Shown here piece after piece: positions 25,035-34,320 of a stretch of DNA of 64,000 nt. The translations under genes and the position numbers were made by a program. How positions within the stretch are numbered: position 1 is the first letter of the stretch; each line of letters starts with the position of its first letter. This DNA comes from Streptomyces globosus. Lineage in GTDB: Bacteria; Actinomycetota; Actinomycetes; Streptomycetales; Streptomycetaceae. The DNA is taken from positions 5,399,501 to 5,463,500 of the forward strand of contig NZ_CP030862.1 of NCBI RefSeq assembly GCF_003325375.1, written 5' to 3'. The notes below the pieces were generated by a model. The model ran no database searches. It was not told the DNA's origin and was given only the letters and a program-made list of their open reading frames with translations.

Positions 25035-26543
25035 CTAGCCGGCGGCCCCGGCCCCGGCCTCCGCCTTGGCGCGGCGGCCGGCGAGGGCGCCGAGCAGCAT
25101 GTCGACCGCGAGGAACACGACGAGGCTGAGGCCGAGCAGCGGCACGAACCAGCCGACGACGGCGGTCGCGGCGGCGAGCGGCAGCAGCAGCGTCACGGGC
25201 AGCTTGCGCCAGGCGCCGCGCGGCTGGGCGCGCCCGGCAGACAGGGCGCGGTCCTTGGTGGGCCGGCGCAGCCACCACATGCGGTAGCCCCAGAAGACCA
25301 GCAGCATGACCGCGAGGGCGAGGGCCGCGAGAGCGATCTGGTTGGCGAGCCCGAAGGTCTGGCCCATGTGGAGGTCGATGCCGAAGCGGGTCAGCTTGGC
25401 GAGGAGCGGGTAGTCGGAGAAGCGCAGGACGTCCATGACGCGCCCGTCGGCGGGGTCGACGGCGACGGTGTCGAAGTGGACCGGGAACTCGCGGTCCTTC
25501 TCCTTGACGACGTAGCCGTTGCCCTTCGCCGGCAGGGTGACCTGCAGCCACTCGGTGGCGCCCGCCTCGCGTGCGGCGGCGACGGCCCGGTCGATGCCGA
25601 TGTCGGCGGTCGGGGGGGCCGGGGGCATCTCCATGTCCTCGGTCATAACGTGCCCGGCGTGTTCGTCGCCGCCGGCGGCCTGGCCCGGGGTGAGGGAGGC
25701 GGAGACGGACGGGGTGGCTCCGCCGAGGCGGTCCTGGAGCTGTCCGATGTTCTCGCCGGCGTACTTCGACCAGGTCAGGCCGGTCGCGGAGAGGGCGACG
25801 AGGCCGAGGGCGGCCCACAGGCCGACGGTGCCGTGCCAGGAGAGGGTCCTGCGGCGGCCGGTGGCCTTGCGGTCGGGGACGACGAGGTGGGCCTTCCTCG
25901 TGCGGCGGCGGCCGATCCAGAGGGCGGCGCCGCCGAGGGCGACCACCCACATCCAGCTCGCGGCGAGTTCGCTGTAGTTCCGGCCGAACTCGCCGAGCTG
26001 GAGGCTGGCGTGGAACTCGCTGAGCCAGGCGCGCAGCGGCAGGGCGTCGCCGTTCGTGGTCAGCGCGCCGTCGACCTGGGCGGTGTACGGGTCGACGAAG
26101 ACGGTGCGGGTCTCGCCCTCGGCGAGTCCCGGCGCCTCCATGATCACGCGCGTGGTGGCCTCGGCGTCGGGCGCGGGCCACACGGCGACGACCTTGCCTT
26201 CGGGTTCGGCGTGCCGGGCGGCGGCGATCTGGGTGCTGAGCGGTACGGCGGCCTCGCCGACGCGGTCGACGGTCAGCTCGTCCGCGTAGAGGATCTTCTC
26301 GGCCTGCCAGGAGCCCGCGTACAGCAGGCCGGTGGCGGCGGCGAGGAAGAGCAGCGGGGCTATGAGGAGGCCCGCGTAGAAGTGCATGCGCAGCAGGAGC
26401 GGCCGCAGGGCCGCCCAGCCGCCGGGCCGGGCCTCGGGGGCCGGCCGGTCGGCCGGCGCGGGTCGGGGTCCGGGGGTTTCGGTTTCGGTGTCGGCGGCGT
26501 CCGCGGTGCGGGCGGCGGCGCCTTGGGCCTCGTCGAGAGACAT
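25035..26543 (-). CDS. PepSY-associated transmembrane protein
   Basis: 502 residues. A proline-rich N-terminus is followed by LRPLLLRMHFYAGLLIAPLL (first membrane helix with the typical MHFYAG), periplasmic-side PepSY regions, helices near ASWMWVVALGGAALWIG, TLSWHGTVGLWAALGLVALS with the conserved His, LHMGQTFGLANQIALAALAL, and further C-terminal helices. The family is linked to iron-siderophore reduction and cell-surface redox or peptidase control. A His/Met-rich segment (DEHAGHVMTEDMEMPP) hints at metal contact. It is followed upstream on the same strand by a His-rich membrane protein. Confidence 0.88.
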   Translation of the reverse strand: MSLDEAQGAAARTADAADTETETPGPRPAPADRPAPEARPGGWAALRPLLLRMHFYAGLLIAPLLFLAAATGLLYAGSWQAEKILYADELTVDRVGEAAVPLSTQIAAARHAEPEGKVVAVWPAPDAEATTRVIMEAPGLAEGETRTVFVDPYTAQVDGALTTNGDALPLRAWLSEFHASLQLGEFGRNYSELAASWMWVVALGGAALWIGRRRTRKAHLVVPDRKATGRRRTLSWHGTVGLWAALGLVALSATGLTWSKYAGENIGQLQDRLGGATPSVSASLTPGQAAGGDEHAGHVMTEDMEMPPAPPTADIGIDRAVAAAREAGATEWLQVTLPAKGNGYVVKEKDREFPVHFDTVAVDPADGRVMDVLRFSDYPLLAKLTRFGIDLHMGQTFGLANQIALAALALAVMLLVFWGYRMWWLRRPTKDRALSAGRAQPRGAWRKLPVTLLLPLAAATAVVGWFVPLLGLSLVVFLAVDMLLGALAGRRAKAEAGAGAAG

Positions 26544-26633
26544 GGGTGTCCTGTTCGTGTGGGCGAAGACATGGGGGAACCGGCCCCCTGTCTCGCCCCG
26601 CCCTGCCTCCGCGCACGGCGGGAGGCGCGCCGG

Positions 26634-27446
26634 TCAGGCGCGGGCGGCACGGCCGGGGGCCGTGAAGGTGGTGTCGAGGGCACTGCCGGGCCGGCGGGGC
26701 GGTCCGCGGCGGACGAGGGTGTGGGCGTGGACGGCTCCGCGCAGCCGGCGCGGCGGCGTGTGAGCGGGCCGCCGGGGTGCGGGCGGCCGCGGGGTCAGGG
26801 CGGCGCGTGCCCGTACGAGGGCCAGGGCGCGGGCGAGCGGGCGAGCGGCGTGGACGGCGGCCGCGCCGAGGGCTGCGGCGAGCCGGAAGACGGCGGCCTC
26901 GCCGCGGGCGAGCCAGGCGGCGCACAGGAGCGCGGCGAGCAGGTGGGCGGCGAGCATGCCCAGCCCGCCGTGCCCGGCGGTGTCGGCCAGTCGGCCGGCG
27001 GCGTCGGCGAGGGAGGTCCCGCCGGCGGCGAGGGCGTCGGCGCCCGCGGCGGCGTGCGGGTCGGCGGCTCCGGCGGGGAGCACCGTGCCGTGGAGGTGGT
27101 GGTGGCCGGGCATCGGCTCGGCGAGGGCGGAGACGGGGGCAGGAGCGGGGGCCGGAGCCGGGGCCGCCGGGGCGGCCGCGTGGTGGTGGCCGGCGGCGGT
27201 GCCGGAGAAGGCGAGGTGCAGGGCTCCCTGGGCGGCGAGCAGGGCCGCGCCGATGGGGAGGGTGCCGCGGCGGCGGCCGGCGGCGAGCCAGGCGAGGGCG
27301 CCGGTCGCGGCGAAGGCCGCGAGCAGACCGCGGGGCGGGATGTCGGCGCCGGACATCAGGGCGTGCCCGGCGGCGCCCAGCGCGGTGCACACCGCCGCGA
27401 AGAGCGCGGCTCGTGTGGCGCGCAGGGGCGCGGGTTCACCTGACAT
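26634..27446 (-). CDS. His-rich, Ala/Pro-rich membrane protein
   Basis: 270 residues with hydrophobic segments near the N-terminus (AALFAAVCTALGAAGHALM, GLLAAFAATGALAWLAA, IGAALLAAQGALHLAF) and one near residue 180. Loops carry clustered histidines (GTAAGHHHAA, MPGHHHLHG), and the C-terminus is basic. Clustered histidines next to a PepSY gene suggest metal, perhaps copper, handling, which is inference. The gap to the PepSY gene is 90 bp on the same strand, so the pair may be one operon. Confidence 0.75.
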   Translation of the reverse strand: MSGEPAPLRATRAALFAAVCTALGAAGHALMSGADIPPRGLLAAFAATGALAWLAAGRRRGTLPIGAALLAAQGALHLAFSGTAAGHHHAAAPAAPAPAPAPAPVSALAEPMPGHHHLHGTVLPAGAADPHAAAGADALAAGGTSLADAAGRLADTAGHGGLGMLAAHLLAALLCAAWLARGEAAVFRLAAALGAAAVHAARPLARALALVRARAALTPRPPAPRRPAHTPPRRLRGAVHAHTLVRRGPPRRPGSALDTTFTAPGRAARA

Positions 27447-27540
27447 GGCCGGAACATGCTCGCACAGGCCCGGCAGAGGCGGAACGTCGGCTACCGGCCC
27501 CGGCGGGGCGCGCCGCGGGCCGTTGGCCGATCATGGTCGG

Positions 27541-28323
27541 ATGAATCCGACGCCTTTGCCGGGGCCGGTGCCAGCGCGGGGGCCGCGCCCCGCGCCCGGG
27601 CCGTTGCCGGCCGCCGCCCGGCCCGCCCCCGCTCCGCGCCCGGCGGGGTCCCCGTCCGGCCTGCCGCCCGCCGGGGCGCCGGGTGCGTGGCCGTGGCCGC
27701 TGACCGGTGCGTGGCGGGGGCGTCTGCCGGTCCCCCGCCCGCTGCCGCTGGGCGGGGCGGCGTACACGGTCGGCGTGCAGCTCGGGGCGTACGCGCTGGC
27801 CGTGCTGGAGGCCCCCGGGCGGGAGCGGCTGCTGCGCGGCTGCTCGACGAACGTCGACAACCTCGCCGCGGGCCGCTGGGAGACGCTGCTGAGCAGTGCC
27901 CTGGTGGTCGAGGAGCCGATGCCGCTCCCGTACGCGCTCCTGCTCGTCGCGGTGCTCGGGTATGCGGAGTACGCGTACGGGGCCTGGTGGACGGCCGGGG
28001 TGTTCCTGTTCGGACACGTCACGGCGACGCTGCTGGTGTACGGGGCGCTGCGGGGCCGGGCCGGGCCGGAGACCCGTCGGGCCCTGGACGTGGGGACCAG
28101 CTACGGGTTCAACGCCGTGCTCGGCGCGCTGACGTCGGCGCTGCCGCGCGGGCCGGTCCGCACGGCGACGCGGGTGGGGCTGCTGGCGGCCGCCGCGCAG
28201 CCGGTGCTGCGGCGGGGCCGGACGTTCACGGACGCCGGGCACCTGGCGGCGCTCGGGATAGGGGTCGGGCTGTCGCTCGCCTTCGATTACCTCTCCACCC
28301 GAAAAGCATCGAAAATCAGATGA
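27541..28323 (+). CDS. Rhomboid-like membrane protein
   Basis: 260 residues. About 60 proline-rich residues precede a six-helix membrane domain: GGAAYTVGVQLGAYALAVLE, PLPYALLLVAVLGYAEY, GVFLFGHVTATLLVYGAL, DVGTSYGFNAVLGALTSALP and DAGHLAALGIGVGLSLAFDY. GTSYG and the His of AGHLAALG sit where rhomboid proteases have the Ser and His dyad, so intramembrane proteolysis is possible but not proven. Its TGA overlaps an ATG (28320) of the phosphatase frame. Confidence 0.78.
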   Translation: MNPTPLPGPVPARGPRPAPGPLPAAARPAPAPRPAGSPSGLPPAGAPGAWPWPLTGAWRGRLPVPRPLPLGGAAYTVGVQLGAYALAVLEAPGRERLLRGCSTNVDNLAAGRWETLLSSALVVEEPMPLPYALLLVAVLGYAEYAYGAWWTAGVFLFGHVTATLLVYGALRGRAGPETRRALDVGTSYGFNAVLGALTSALPRGPVRTATRVGLLAAAAQPVLRRGRTFTDAGHLAALGIGVGLSLAFDYLSTRKASKIR

Positions 28324-28391
28324 ACCAGCACAAAAACCCGTCACGCCCCGCCGACTCCCCCTCACCGCCGACCGACCCCCGGAGCCGCCCG

Positions 28392-29192
28392 ATGACCGCC
28401 ACCGCAACGCCCTCCACCACCGTCGCCAACCTCCGCGATCTCGGCGGCACCCCGCTGGCCGGCGGCCGCACCGTGCGGCCGGGCCTGGTGCTGCGCTCCG
28501 GCCAGCTCGACCGGATGGACGCGGCCGCCGACCCGGCGGTGGCCGCCCTCGGCCTGCGCACGGTCATCGACTTCCGGACGACCGTGGAGCGCGCGGAGTA
28601 CCCGGACCGGATACCGCCGGGCGTGCGCCTGGTGGTGGAGGACGTGCTGGCGGACAAGGTGAGCGCGGGGCGGATGCCGGCCGCGTCGCAGCTGAAGGAC
28701 CTCCTGTCGGATCCGGCGCTGGCGGAGGAGCACCTGGGCGGCGGCAAGGTGGCGGTGCTCTTCGCCGACATCTACCGGGCGCTGGTGAGCCTGCCGTCGG
28801 CGCAGGCCGCGTACCGGACGCTGCTGACGGAGCTGGCGGACCCGGAGGCGGGCCCGCTGCTGTTCCACTGCACGGCGGGCAAGGACCGTACGGGCTGGGG
28901 GGCGACGGTGGTGCTCGCGCTGCTCGGCGCCGACGACGACACCCTGATGGCCGAGTACCTGTCGGTGAATCCGGCCGTCCGGCAGGCCTTCGCCCGGATG
29001 ATCGAGGGCTTCACCGTCTCGGGCGGCGATCCGGACATCGCGCTGGGCCTGATCGGGGTGTTCCCCTCCTACCTGGAGGCGGCGCTCGACGAGGTGAACA
29101 CGCGGTACGGCTCGATGGAGAAGTACGTGCGCGAGGGGCTCGGCGTCCCGGACGGGACGGTGGAGGCGCTGCGCGCCCGCCTCATCCGCTGA
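28392..29192 (+). CDS. Tyrosine/serine protein phosphatase (Y_phosphatase3 type)
   Basis: 266 residues. The N-terminus NLRDLGGTPLAGGRTVRPGL is the family hallmark, and the P-loop LLFHCTAGKDRTGWGA supplies the catalytic Cys and Arg. Such enzymes dephosphorylate phosphotyrosine, or lipids in some cases. ATG 28392 with GGAG seven bases upstream is preferred; ATG 28320, overlapping the stop codon of the rhomboid-like gene, would add 24 Pro/Ser-rich residues. The pair is probably co-transcribed. Confidence 0.9.
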   Translation: MTATATPSTTVANLRDLGGTPLAGGRTVRPGLVLRSGQLDRMDAAADPAVAALGLRTVIDFRTTVERAEYPDRIPPGVRLVVEDVLADKVSAGRMPAASQLKDLLSDPALAEEHLGGGKVAVLFADIYRALVSLPSAQAAYRTLLTELADPEAGPLLFHCTAGKDRTGWGATVVLALLGADDDTLMAEYLSVNPAVRQAFARMIEGFTVSGGDPDIALGLIGVFPSYLEAALDEVNTRYGSMEKYVREGLGVPDGTVEALRARLIR

Positions 29193-29364
29193 CGCCGGAG
29201 GCGCAGCCGCAGCCGAAGCCGCAGAAACGATCCGGCGGCGGGTCCCGCAGCCGGCCCCGAACGCGGCCCCGGCCCGGCCCCGAACCCGCCTCCTCCCCCG
29301 CCGGGCGCCCGGACGGGTGAGCCGGGAGCGGTGACCATCCGACCATTCGCTCGTTCTGCTGAAC

Positions 29365-31317
29365 GTGACTGCGCCGGACACCGCCACCCGCCACCCGTCC
29401 CCCGCGCCGCTCGGCGTCGACGAGGCCGAGGCCGCGATCGTCGAGCACTATCCGCGGCTGGTGCGGCTCGCCTACCTGGTACTGCCGCCCTCGCTGGGCC
29501 GCCACCGGCGCGTGCTCACCGCACACGCCCTGGCGCAGCGGGCCCTGCCGCGCGGCCCCCGGCGCCCCTCCCGCGGCGGCGGCCGGCGGGCGCGGCAGGG
29601 CCTGCCCGGGCAGCGCGCCGGGGCGGCTGCCGCCGAGGCGGGGTACGCGTACGTCCGGCTGCGCGTCCTGCGCTCCGCCCTGGAGGCCGGGCGTCCGCTG
29701 ACGTTCCGGGCGCTGCCGAAGCGGGCGCAGCTGCCGGGCCTGCTCCCGCAGGTGTGGGGGCTGCGGCTGTTCCCCCGTGCGGGCGGGGCCGAGGAGCTGG
29801 CGCTGGACCAGTGGCTGGCCACCCTCGACGGGCCGGGCCGGGCCGCGTGCGTGCTGCGCGCGCTGGAGGGGCTGCCGGAGCCGGAGGTGCTGCGGGTGCT
29901 CGCCGGGGCGGGGGTCGCGGATCCGGCCGCGGCGGTCGCTGAGTCGGGGGACCCGGTCCACGACGCCCTGTTCGCCGCCCCCGAGTTCGATCCGTGCGTG
30001 CTCCAGGCCCGCCCCACCGACCTGCTGCGCCGGCGCCGCCTCGGGCGGGCCGCGGCGGCGGCGGGCGCCGCGCTCGCGGTGTGCGGGGCACTGCTCGCCC
30101 TGCCCGCCGGGGGTTGGGGTGCGGACGGGGCCGCGGCCCCGCCGTACGCGAAGAACGCCGCGGCCGAGCAGGCCCTGGACCCGGACAGGCTGATCCGGGT
30201 CGTCCCGTCGCTGTGGCGTACGTCGTCCCGTACGGGGTTCTCGACCTGGCCCGCCCGCGGCGACCGCGCCGGCGACTCCGCGCTGCTGCGCCGCGCGCTG
30301 GCCGTGTGGGCGCGGCCCGGCGCGACCGTCGCCGCGTCGGCGACGCCCGGCACCCCGCCCGGCCCGCCGATGGGCCCGGCGCAGCTGCTGTTCGCGGGGA
30401 CCGTCGACCAGGCGGTCGTGGTGCTGCTGTACGACGGCCTGCGCGTGGTGCGGTACGCGGAGCCGGTCGCGGGGACCTCCGCGGCGGCGCTGGACTTCGC
30501 CCGGGCGGACGGCGCGTCCGCGGAGACCGCGTCGGCGCTGGTGCTGGGCCGGGTCGACGGGAACGTCCGCTACCTGACGGCCCCGTGGGTGACCGGTGTT
30601 GCGGTACGGGACCTGCTGAAGCCGGGCGGGGAGCCGACGGCGCTGAAGCCGGACAGGCACGGCGTCACCCCGCCCGTGCCGAGCCCCGCCCCCGGCGGCA
30701 CCTGCACCTCCTGGAACGCGCTGGCCGTCACCGGCGACGGCGGGAGCCGGCTGGTCACCGACCTCGGCGAGCTGGTCCCGGCCCGGCTGACCTCGGGCGC
30801 ACCGGGCGCCGAGCGGGACGTGGCGCAGGCCGGGGAACTCGGCGAGTGGTCGAAGATCGCCTGCCTGCTGCCGTCGTTCCGCTCGAACGGGGTCCGCTCG
30901 GTGAACGCCTGGGCGTACGCCCGGCAGTCCCTGCCGGAGGGCGGGGGCACGGCGTCGTGGCTGTGCACGCGGGCCGAGACCTGGGCGGGCGTACGGGACC
31001 GGGTGCAGGCGCAGTTCCTGGCGCCGGGCCAGCAGGTGGCGGCGCAGGCCGCGCAGGCGGAGGGCTCGCCGGCCTGCGGTCCGCGGGAGCCGCGCGTCCT
31101 GGCGGGCGTGCAGTGGAAGTCGAAGGCGGGCCAGTGGTACGTGCTGGCCGCGGGCAGCGCCCAGTTCGCCTCGCTGTCGGCGTCGGGCGGCGGGGTGAGC
31201 GGGTCGTCCGCGAGCAGCCGGCTGGCGGTGAAGGCGCCGGCGGGCGCGCAGGTCACCCTGTCGGGCAGGCTCACGGACGGGACGAAGGCTGCGCCGTTGG
31301 GCGGGGCGCAGCAGTGA
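29365..31317 (+). CDS. Membrane-anchored protein with sigma-factor-like cytosolic part
   Basis: 650 residues, GTG 29365. Residues about 20-60 (AAIVEHYPRLVRLAYLVLPP) resemble region 2 of ECF sigma factors, and about 150-190 (LDQWLATLDGPGRAACVLRA, LEGLPEPEVLRVLAGAG) resemble region 4. A single membrane helix near 228-250 (AAAAAGAALAVCGALLALPA) separates this from an extracellular domain of about 390 residues with Cys residues and no recognised family. It does not look like a normal sigma factor: the promoter-recognition residues are not obvious. A role in sensing across the membrane is inference. Confidence 0.7.
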   Translation: MTAPDTATRHPSPAPLGVDEAEAAIVEHYPRLVRLAYLVLPPSLGRHRRVLTAHALAQRALPRGPRRPSRGGGRRARQGLPGQRAGAAAAEAGYAYVRLRVLRSALEAGRPLTFRALPKRAQLPGLLPQVWGLRLFPRAGGAEELALDQWLATLDGPGRAACVLRALEGLPEPEVLRVLAGAGVADPAAAVAESGDPVHDALFAAPEFDPCVLQARPTDLLRRRRLGRAAAAAGAALAVCGALLALPAGGWGADGAAAPPYAKNAAAEQALDPDRLIRVVPSLWRTSSRTGFSTWPARGDRAGDSALLRRALAVWARPGATVAASATPGTPPGPPMGPAQLLFAGTVDQAVVVLLYDGLRVVRYAEPVAGTSAAALDFARADGASAETASALVLGRVDGNVRYLTAPWVTGVAVRDLLKPGGEPTALKPDRHGVTPPVPSPAPGGTCTSWNALAVTGDGGSRLVTDLGELVPARLTSGAPGAERDVAQAGELGEWSKIACLLPSFRSNGVRSVNAWAYARQSLPEGGGTASWLCTRAETWAGVRDRVQAQFLAPGQQVAAQAAQAEGSPACGPREPRVLAGVQWKSKAGQWYVLAAGSAQFASLSASGGGVSGSSASSRLAVKAPAGAQVTLSGRLTDGTKAAPLGGAQQ

Positions 31318-31526
31318 CGGCGCCGGGCCGCACGCACCCGCGCCGGTGACGGCGGTGACGGCCGTCACGGCGGTCACGGGTGGGGGCATGGTTCCCTCTC
31401 GGGACGGCTGTTGAGCGAGGTGCCCCTGGGGCGCACGGGGATCGCGCGCGGCCGGGGAAGGCAGCCGGGGCCGCCCGGGGACGCCGAGGGGTTTTCCCGC
31501 CCCGCGCCCGCCAGTACATTGACGCC

Positions 31527-32423
31527 ATGTCTAATAGGCCGCTCGCCCCCGCCCGCGTGGCGTCGGAGCACACGGAGCTCAAGGCGCGGAACGTGTCCTT
31601 CGGCTGGGAGGACACCCCGCTCCACTGGCTGCCCGGCGATCCCTTCGCCACGCACACCATCAACGTGCTGCACCTGCTCCTGCCCGCGGGCGAGCGGTGG
31701 TTCGTGCACGTCTTCAAGCAGGTGCTCCCGCACATCCGGGACGAGCGGCTGCGCGCGGACGTGATCGGGTTCATCGGGCAGGAGGCCGTGCACGCCGCCG
31801 CGCACGACGACGTGCTGCCGCACCTGAGGCGGCAGGGCCTGGACCCCACCCCGTACACCGCCCAGGTCGACTGGGTCTTCGAGAAGCTGCTCGGCGACCG
31901 GACCCTGCCGCCCGGCAGGGCGCGGCACTGGTGGCTCATGGAGCGGGTCGCGATGATCGCGGCGATCGAGCACTACACGGCGTTCCTCGGCGACTGGATC
32001 CTCAACGCGGACGAGCTGGACCGCCGCGGCGCCGACCCGGTGATGCTCGACCTGCTGCGCTGGCACGGCGCCGAGGAGGTCGAGCACCGCTCGGTGGCCT
32101 TCGACCTGTTCCTGCACGTCGACGGCGGCTACCGGCGGCGCGTGCGGACGTGGGCGACCGCGTTCGCGTCTCTGGTGTGGCTGTGGCAGCGGGGCGTCCG
32201 CTTCTTCATGGACAACGACCCCGAGCTGGTCGGCGCCAAGGCCTCGGTCGGGCAGTTCTTCCGGGCCGGCCAGCAGGGGGTACTGCCCTCCACCGGGGCG
32301 ATGCTGAAGTCCATACCGACCTACCTGTCCCGTACGTACCACCCGTCGCAGGAGGGTTCCACGGCCCAGGCGGCGGCCTACCTGGCCTCCTCCCCCGGGG
32401 CGAACGGGGGTGCCCGGCCGTGA
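31527..32423 (+). CDS. Metal-dependent hydrolase (PF10118-like, di-iron helical type)
   Basis: 298 residues. Recognisable are the two His/Glu-rich helices FIGQEAVHAAAHDDVLP and GAEEVEHRSVAFDLF, plus IEHYTAFLGDWILN, the arrangement of a ferritin-like di-metal carboxylate centre. The family is annotated as predicted metal-dependent hydrolase, but its chemistry may well be oxidative. ATG 31527 begins MSNRPLAPARVASEHTELKA. It overlaps the next gene, a ferredoxin reductase, by 4 bp, suggesting that the reductase supplies electrons. Confidence 0.88.
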   Translation: MSNRPLAPARVASEHTELKARNVSFGWEDTPLHWLPGDPFATHTINVLHLLLPAGERWFVHVFKQVLPHIRDERLRADVIGFIGQEAVHAAAHDDVLPHLRRQGLDPTPYTAQVDWVFEKLLGDRTLPPGRARHWWLMERVAMIAAIEHYTAFLGDWILNADELDRRGADPVMLDLLRWHGAEEVEHRSVAFDLFLHVDGGYRRRVRTWATAFASLVWLWQRGVRFFMDNDPELVGAKASVGQFFRAGQQGVLPSTGAMLKSIPTYLSRTYHPSQEGSTAQAAAYLASSPGANGGARP

Positions 32424-33490
32424 CACGGGCCCTGAAAGCCGCCGCGGTGGCGGGCGCGGTCCTCGTGGCCCGCCGCGCCCTGCGCGCACGCATATCCCGC
32501 TCGCCGCTGTGGCCGCTGCCCGCGCTGGCCGAGCCGGTGTCCGGGCACTCGCCGCGCCGCCGGCTGCGCGCGCGGATCGCCTCCCGCACCGAGCCCGCGC
32601 AGGGCGTGGTGCGGCTGGTGCTGGAGTCGCCCGAGCTGCCGGAGTGGACCCCGGGGGCGCATGTGGACGTCCTGCTGCCGTCCGGGCTGGTCCGCCAGTA
32701 CAGCCTGTGCGGGGACCCCGCCGACCGCGGCCGCTACACAATCGCGGTCCGGCTGGTGGAGGACGGCCGGGGCGGCTCCCGCGAGGTGCACGACCGGCTC
32801 GCCGAGGGCGGTGTGCTGGAACTGCGGCCTCCGCGCAACCGGTTCGCCCTGGCGCCGGCCGCCTCGTACGTGTTCGTCGCCGGCGGCATCGGCATCACCC
32901 CGGTCCTGCCGATGGTCCGCGCGGCCGCCGCGGCCGGCGCCGACTGGAGGCTGCTGTACGGGGGGCGCAGCCGCGCCGCCATGCCGTTCCTTCCGGAGCT
33001 GGCCGGACTCGACTCCGCCGCCGGGAGGTCCTCCCGCGTCCGCGTCGTCCCCGAGGACGAGGCCGGGCTGCCCGACCTCGCCGCCTTGCTCGCCGGGGCC
33101 CCGCCGGACGCGCTCGTGTACGCCTGCGGCCCCGAGCCGCTGACCGCCGCGCTCCTCGCCGCCGCCCCCGACCCCTCCCGCGTACGGCTGGAGCGTTTCG
33201 CCCCCGCCTCCTCCGGCACCGCAGGCGACCGGCCGTTCACCGTCGAGCTGCGCCGCTCCGGCCGCACCGTCGAGGTCGCGGCCGGCGAGTCGGCGCTGGC
33301 CGCCGTCCGCCGCGAGCTGCCCGACACCCCGTACTCATGCGGGCAGGGTTTCTGCGGCACCTGCCGGCAGCGGGTCCTGGCGGGCCCGGTGGACCACCGC
33401 GACGGGTTCCTCACCGACGCCGAGCAGGCGGACTCGATGCTGCTGTGCGTCTCCCGCGCACGGGGGGAACGCCTGGTCCTGGACCTGTGA
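32420..33490 (+). CDS. PDR/VanB-type ferredoxin-flavin reductase
   Basis: 356 residues, GTG 32420 overlapping the upstream stop codon (GTGA). After a basic N-terminal stretch there is a flavin-binding beta barrel with RQYSLCGDP, an NAD-binding domain with YVFVAGGIGITPVLPM and VYACGPEPLTAALL, and a C-terminal 2Fe-2S ferredoxin domain with Cys residues in CGQGFCGTCRQRVL plus a later LLCVSRA. It should pass electrons from NAD(P)H to an oxygenase or di-iron enzyme, the obvious partner being the gene just before it. Confidence 0.93.
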   Translation: MTRALKAAAVAGAVLVARRALRARISRSPLWPLPALAEPVSGHSPRRRLRARIASRTEPAQGVVRLVLESPELPEWTPGAHVDVLLPSGLVRQYSLCGDPADRGRYTIAVRLVEDGRGGSREVHDRLAEGGVLELRPPRNRFALAPAASYVFVAGGIGITPVLPMVRAAAAAGADWRLLYGGRSRAAMPFLPELAGLDSAAGRSSRVRVVPEDEAGLPDLAALLAGAPPDALVYACGPEPLTAALLAAAPDPSRVRLERFAPASSGTAGDRPFTVELRRSGRTVEVAAGESALAAVRRELPDTPYSCGQGFCGTCRQRVLAGPVDHRDGFLTDAEQADSMLLCVSRARGERLVLDL

Positions 33491-33543
33491 CCGGCGGGGC
33501 CGCGCCCCAAGGACCCGCCCCGGGCGGGCAGTAGGGTGTCGGC

Positions 33544-34299
33544 ATGACAACCGGGGTGCGGCGCAGGATGGGTGTCGAGGAGCGGCGGGAGCAGCTGATC
33601 GCAGTGGCTCTCCAGCTGTTCAGCGACAGGTCGCCCGAGGACGTGTCGATCGACGAGATCGCGGCGGCGGCCGGCATATCGCGGCCGCTCGTCTACCACT
33701 ACTTCCCGGGGAAGCTGAGCCTGTACGAGGCCGCGCTGCGGCGGGCAGCCGACGAGCTGGCTCGGCGGTTCGACGAGCCGCTGGAAGGACCGCTCGGGAC
33801 GCGGCTGCTGCGGGTGATGGGCCGGTTCTTCGCGTTCGTCGACGAGCACGGGCCCGGCTTCTCCGCGCTGATGCGGGGTGGCCCGGCCGTCGGGTCCACG
33901 CGGACCAACGCGCTGGTCGAGGAGGTGAGGCAGGCCGCGTACGAGCAGATCCTGCGGCACCTGGGGATCGGCGAGCCGCCGGCGCGGCTGCGCCTCGTCG
34001 TCCGCTCGTGGGTCTCGCTCGCCGAGTCGACGGCGCTGCTGTGGCTGGACGGGCGGGAGATCCCGCGCGCGGAGCTGGAGCTCCAGCTGGTGCACGACTT
34101 CGCGGCACTGGCCGCCGTGAGCGCCGCGTACAACGCGGAGATGGCCGGGGTGCTGGCGCGGATCCTGGCGCACGAGCCGGCGGACGGGCCGTTCGGCGAA
34201 CTGGTGGCGCGCCTCGCGTCACTCGTCCCGGGCGACGCGGGCCCGACGCGCGAACCGGCGCCTGACCCGATGCCCGGACCTGCCCCCGAGCCCCGGTGA
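33544..34299 (+). CDS. TetR family regulator
   Basis: 251 residues. The helix-turn-helix covers about residues 10-55 (EERREQLIAVALQLFSDRSP, SIDEIAAAAGISRPLVYHYF). The C-terminal part ends in a proline-rich tail. It follows the reductase gene by 53 bp in the same direction and may control the di-iron/reductase operon. Confidence 0.92.
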   Translation: MTTGVRRRMGVEERREQLIAVALQLFSDRSPEDVSIDEIAAAAGISRPLVYHYFPGKLSLYEAALRRAADELARRFDEPLEGPLGTRLLRVMGRFFAFVDEHGPGFSALMRGGPAVGSTRTNALVEEVRQAAYEQILRHLGIGEPPARLRLVVRSWVSLAESTALLWLDGREIPRAELELQLVHDFAALAAVSAAYNAEMAGVLARILAHEPADGPFGELVARLASLVPGDAGPTREPAPDPMPGPAPEPR

Positions 34300-34320
34300 T
34301 CATCACGTGATAATGCGCGC

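Noticed and set aside
25017..27443. An 808-codon plus-strand frame opposite the PepSY and His-rich genes.
   Set aside because: Low-complexity Gly/Ala/Arg/Val text antisense to a protein with clear PepSY features.
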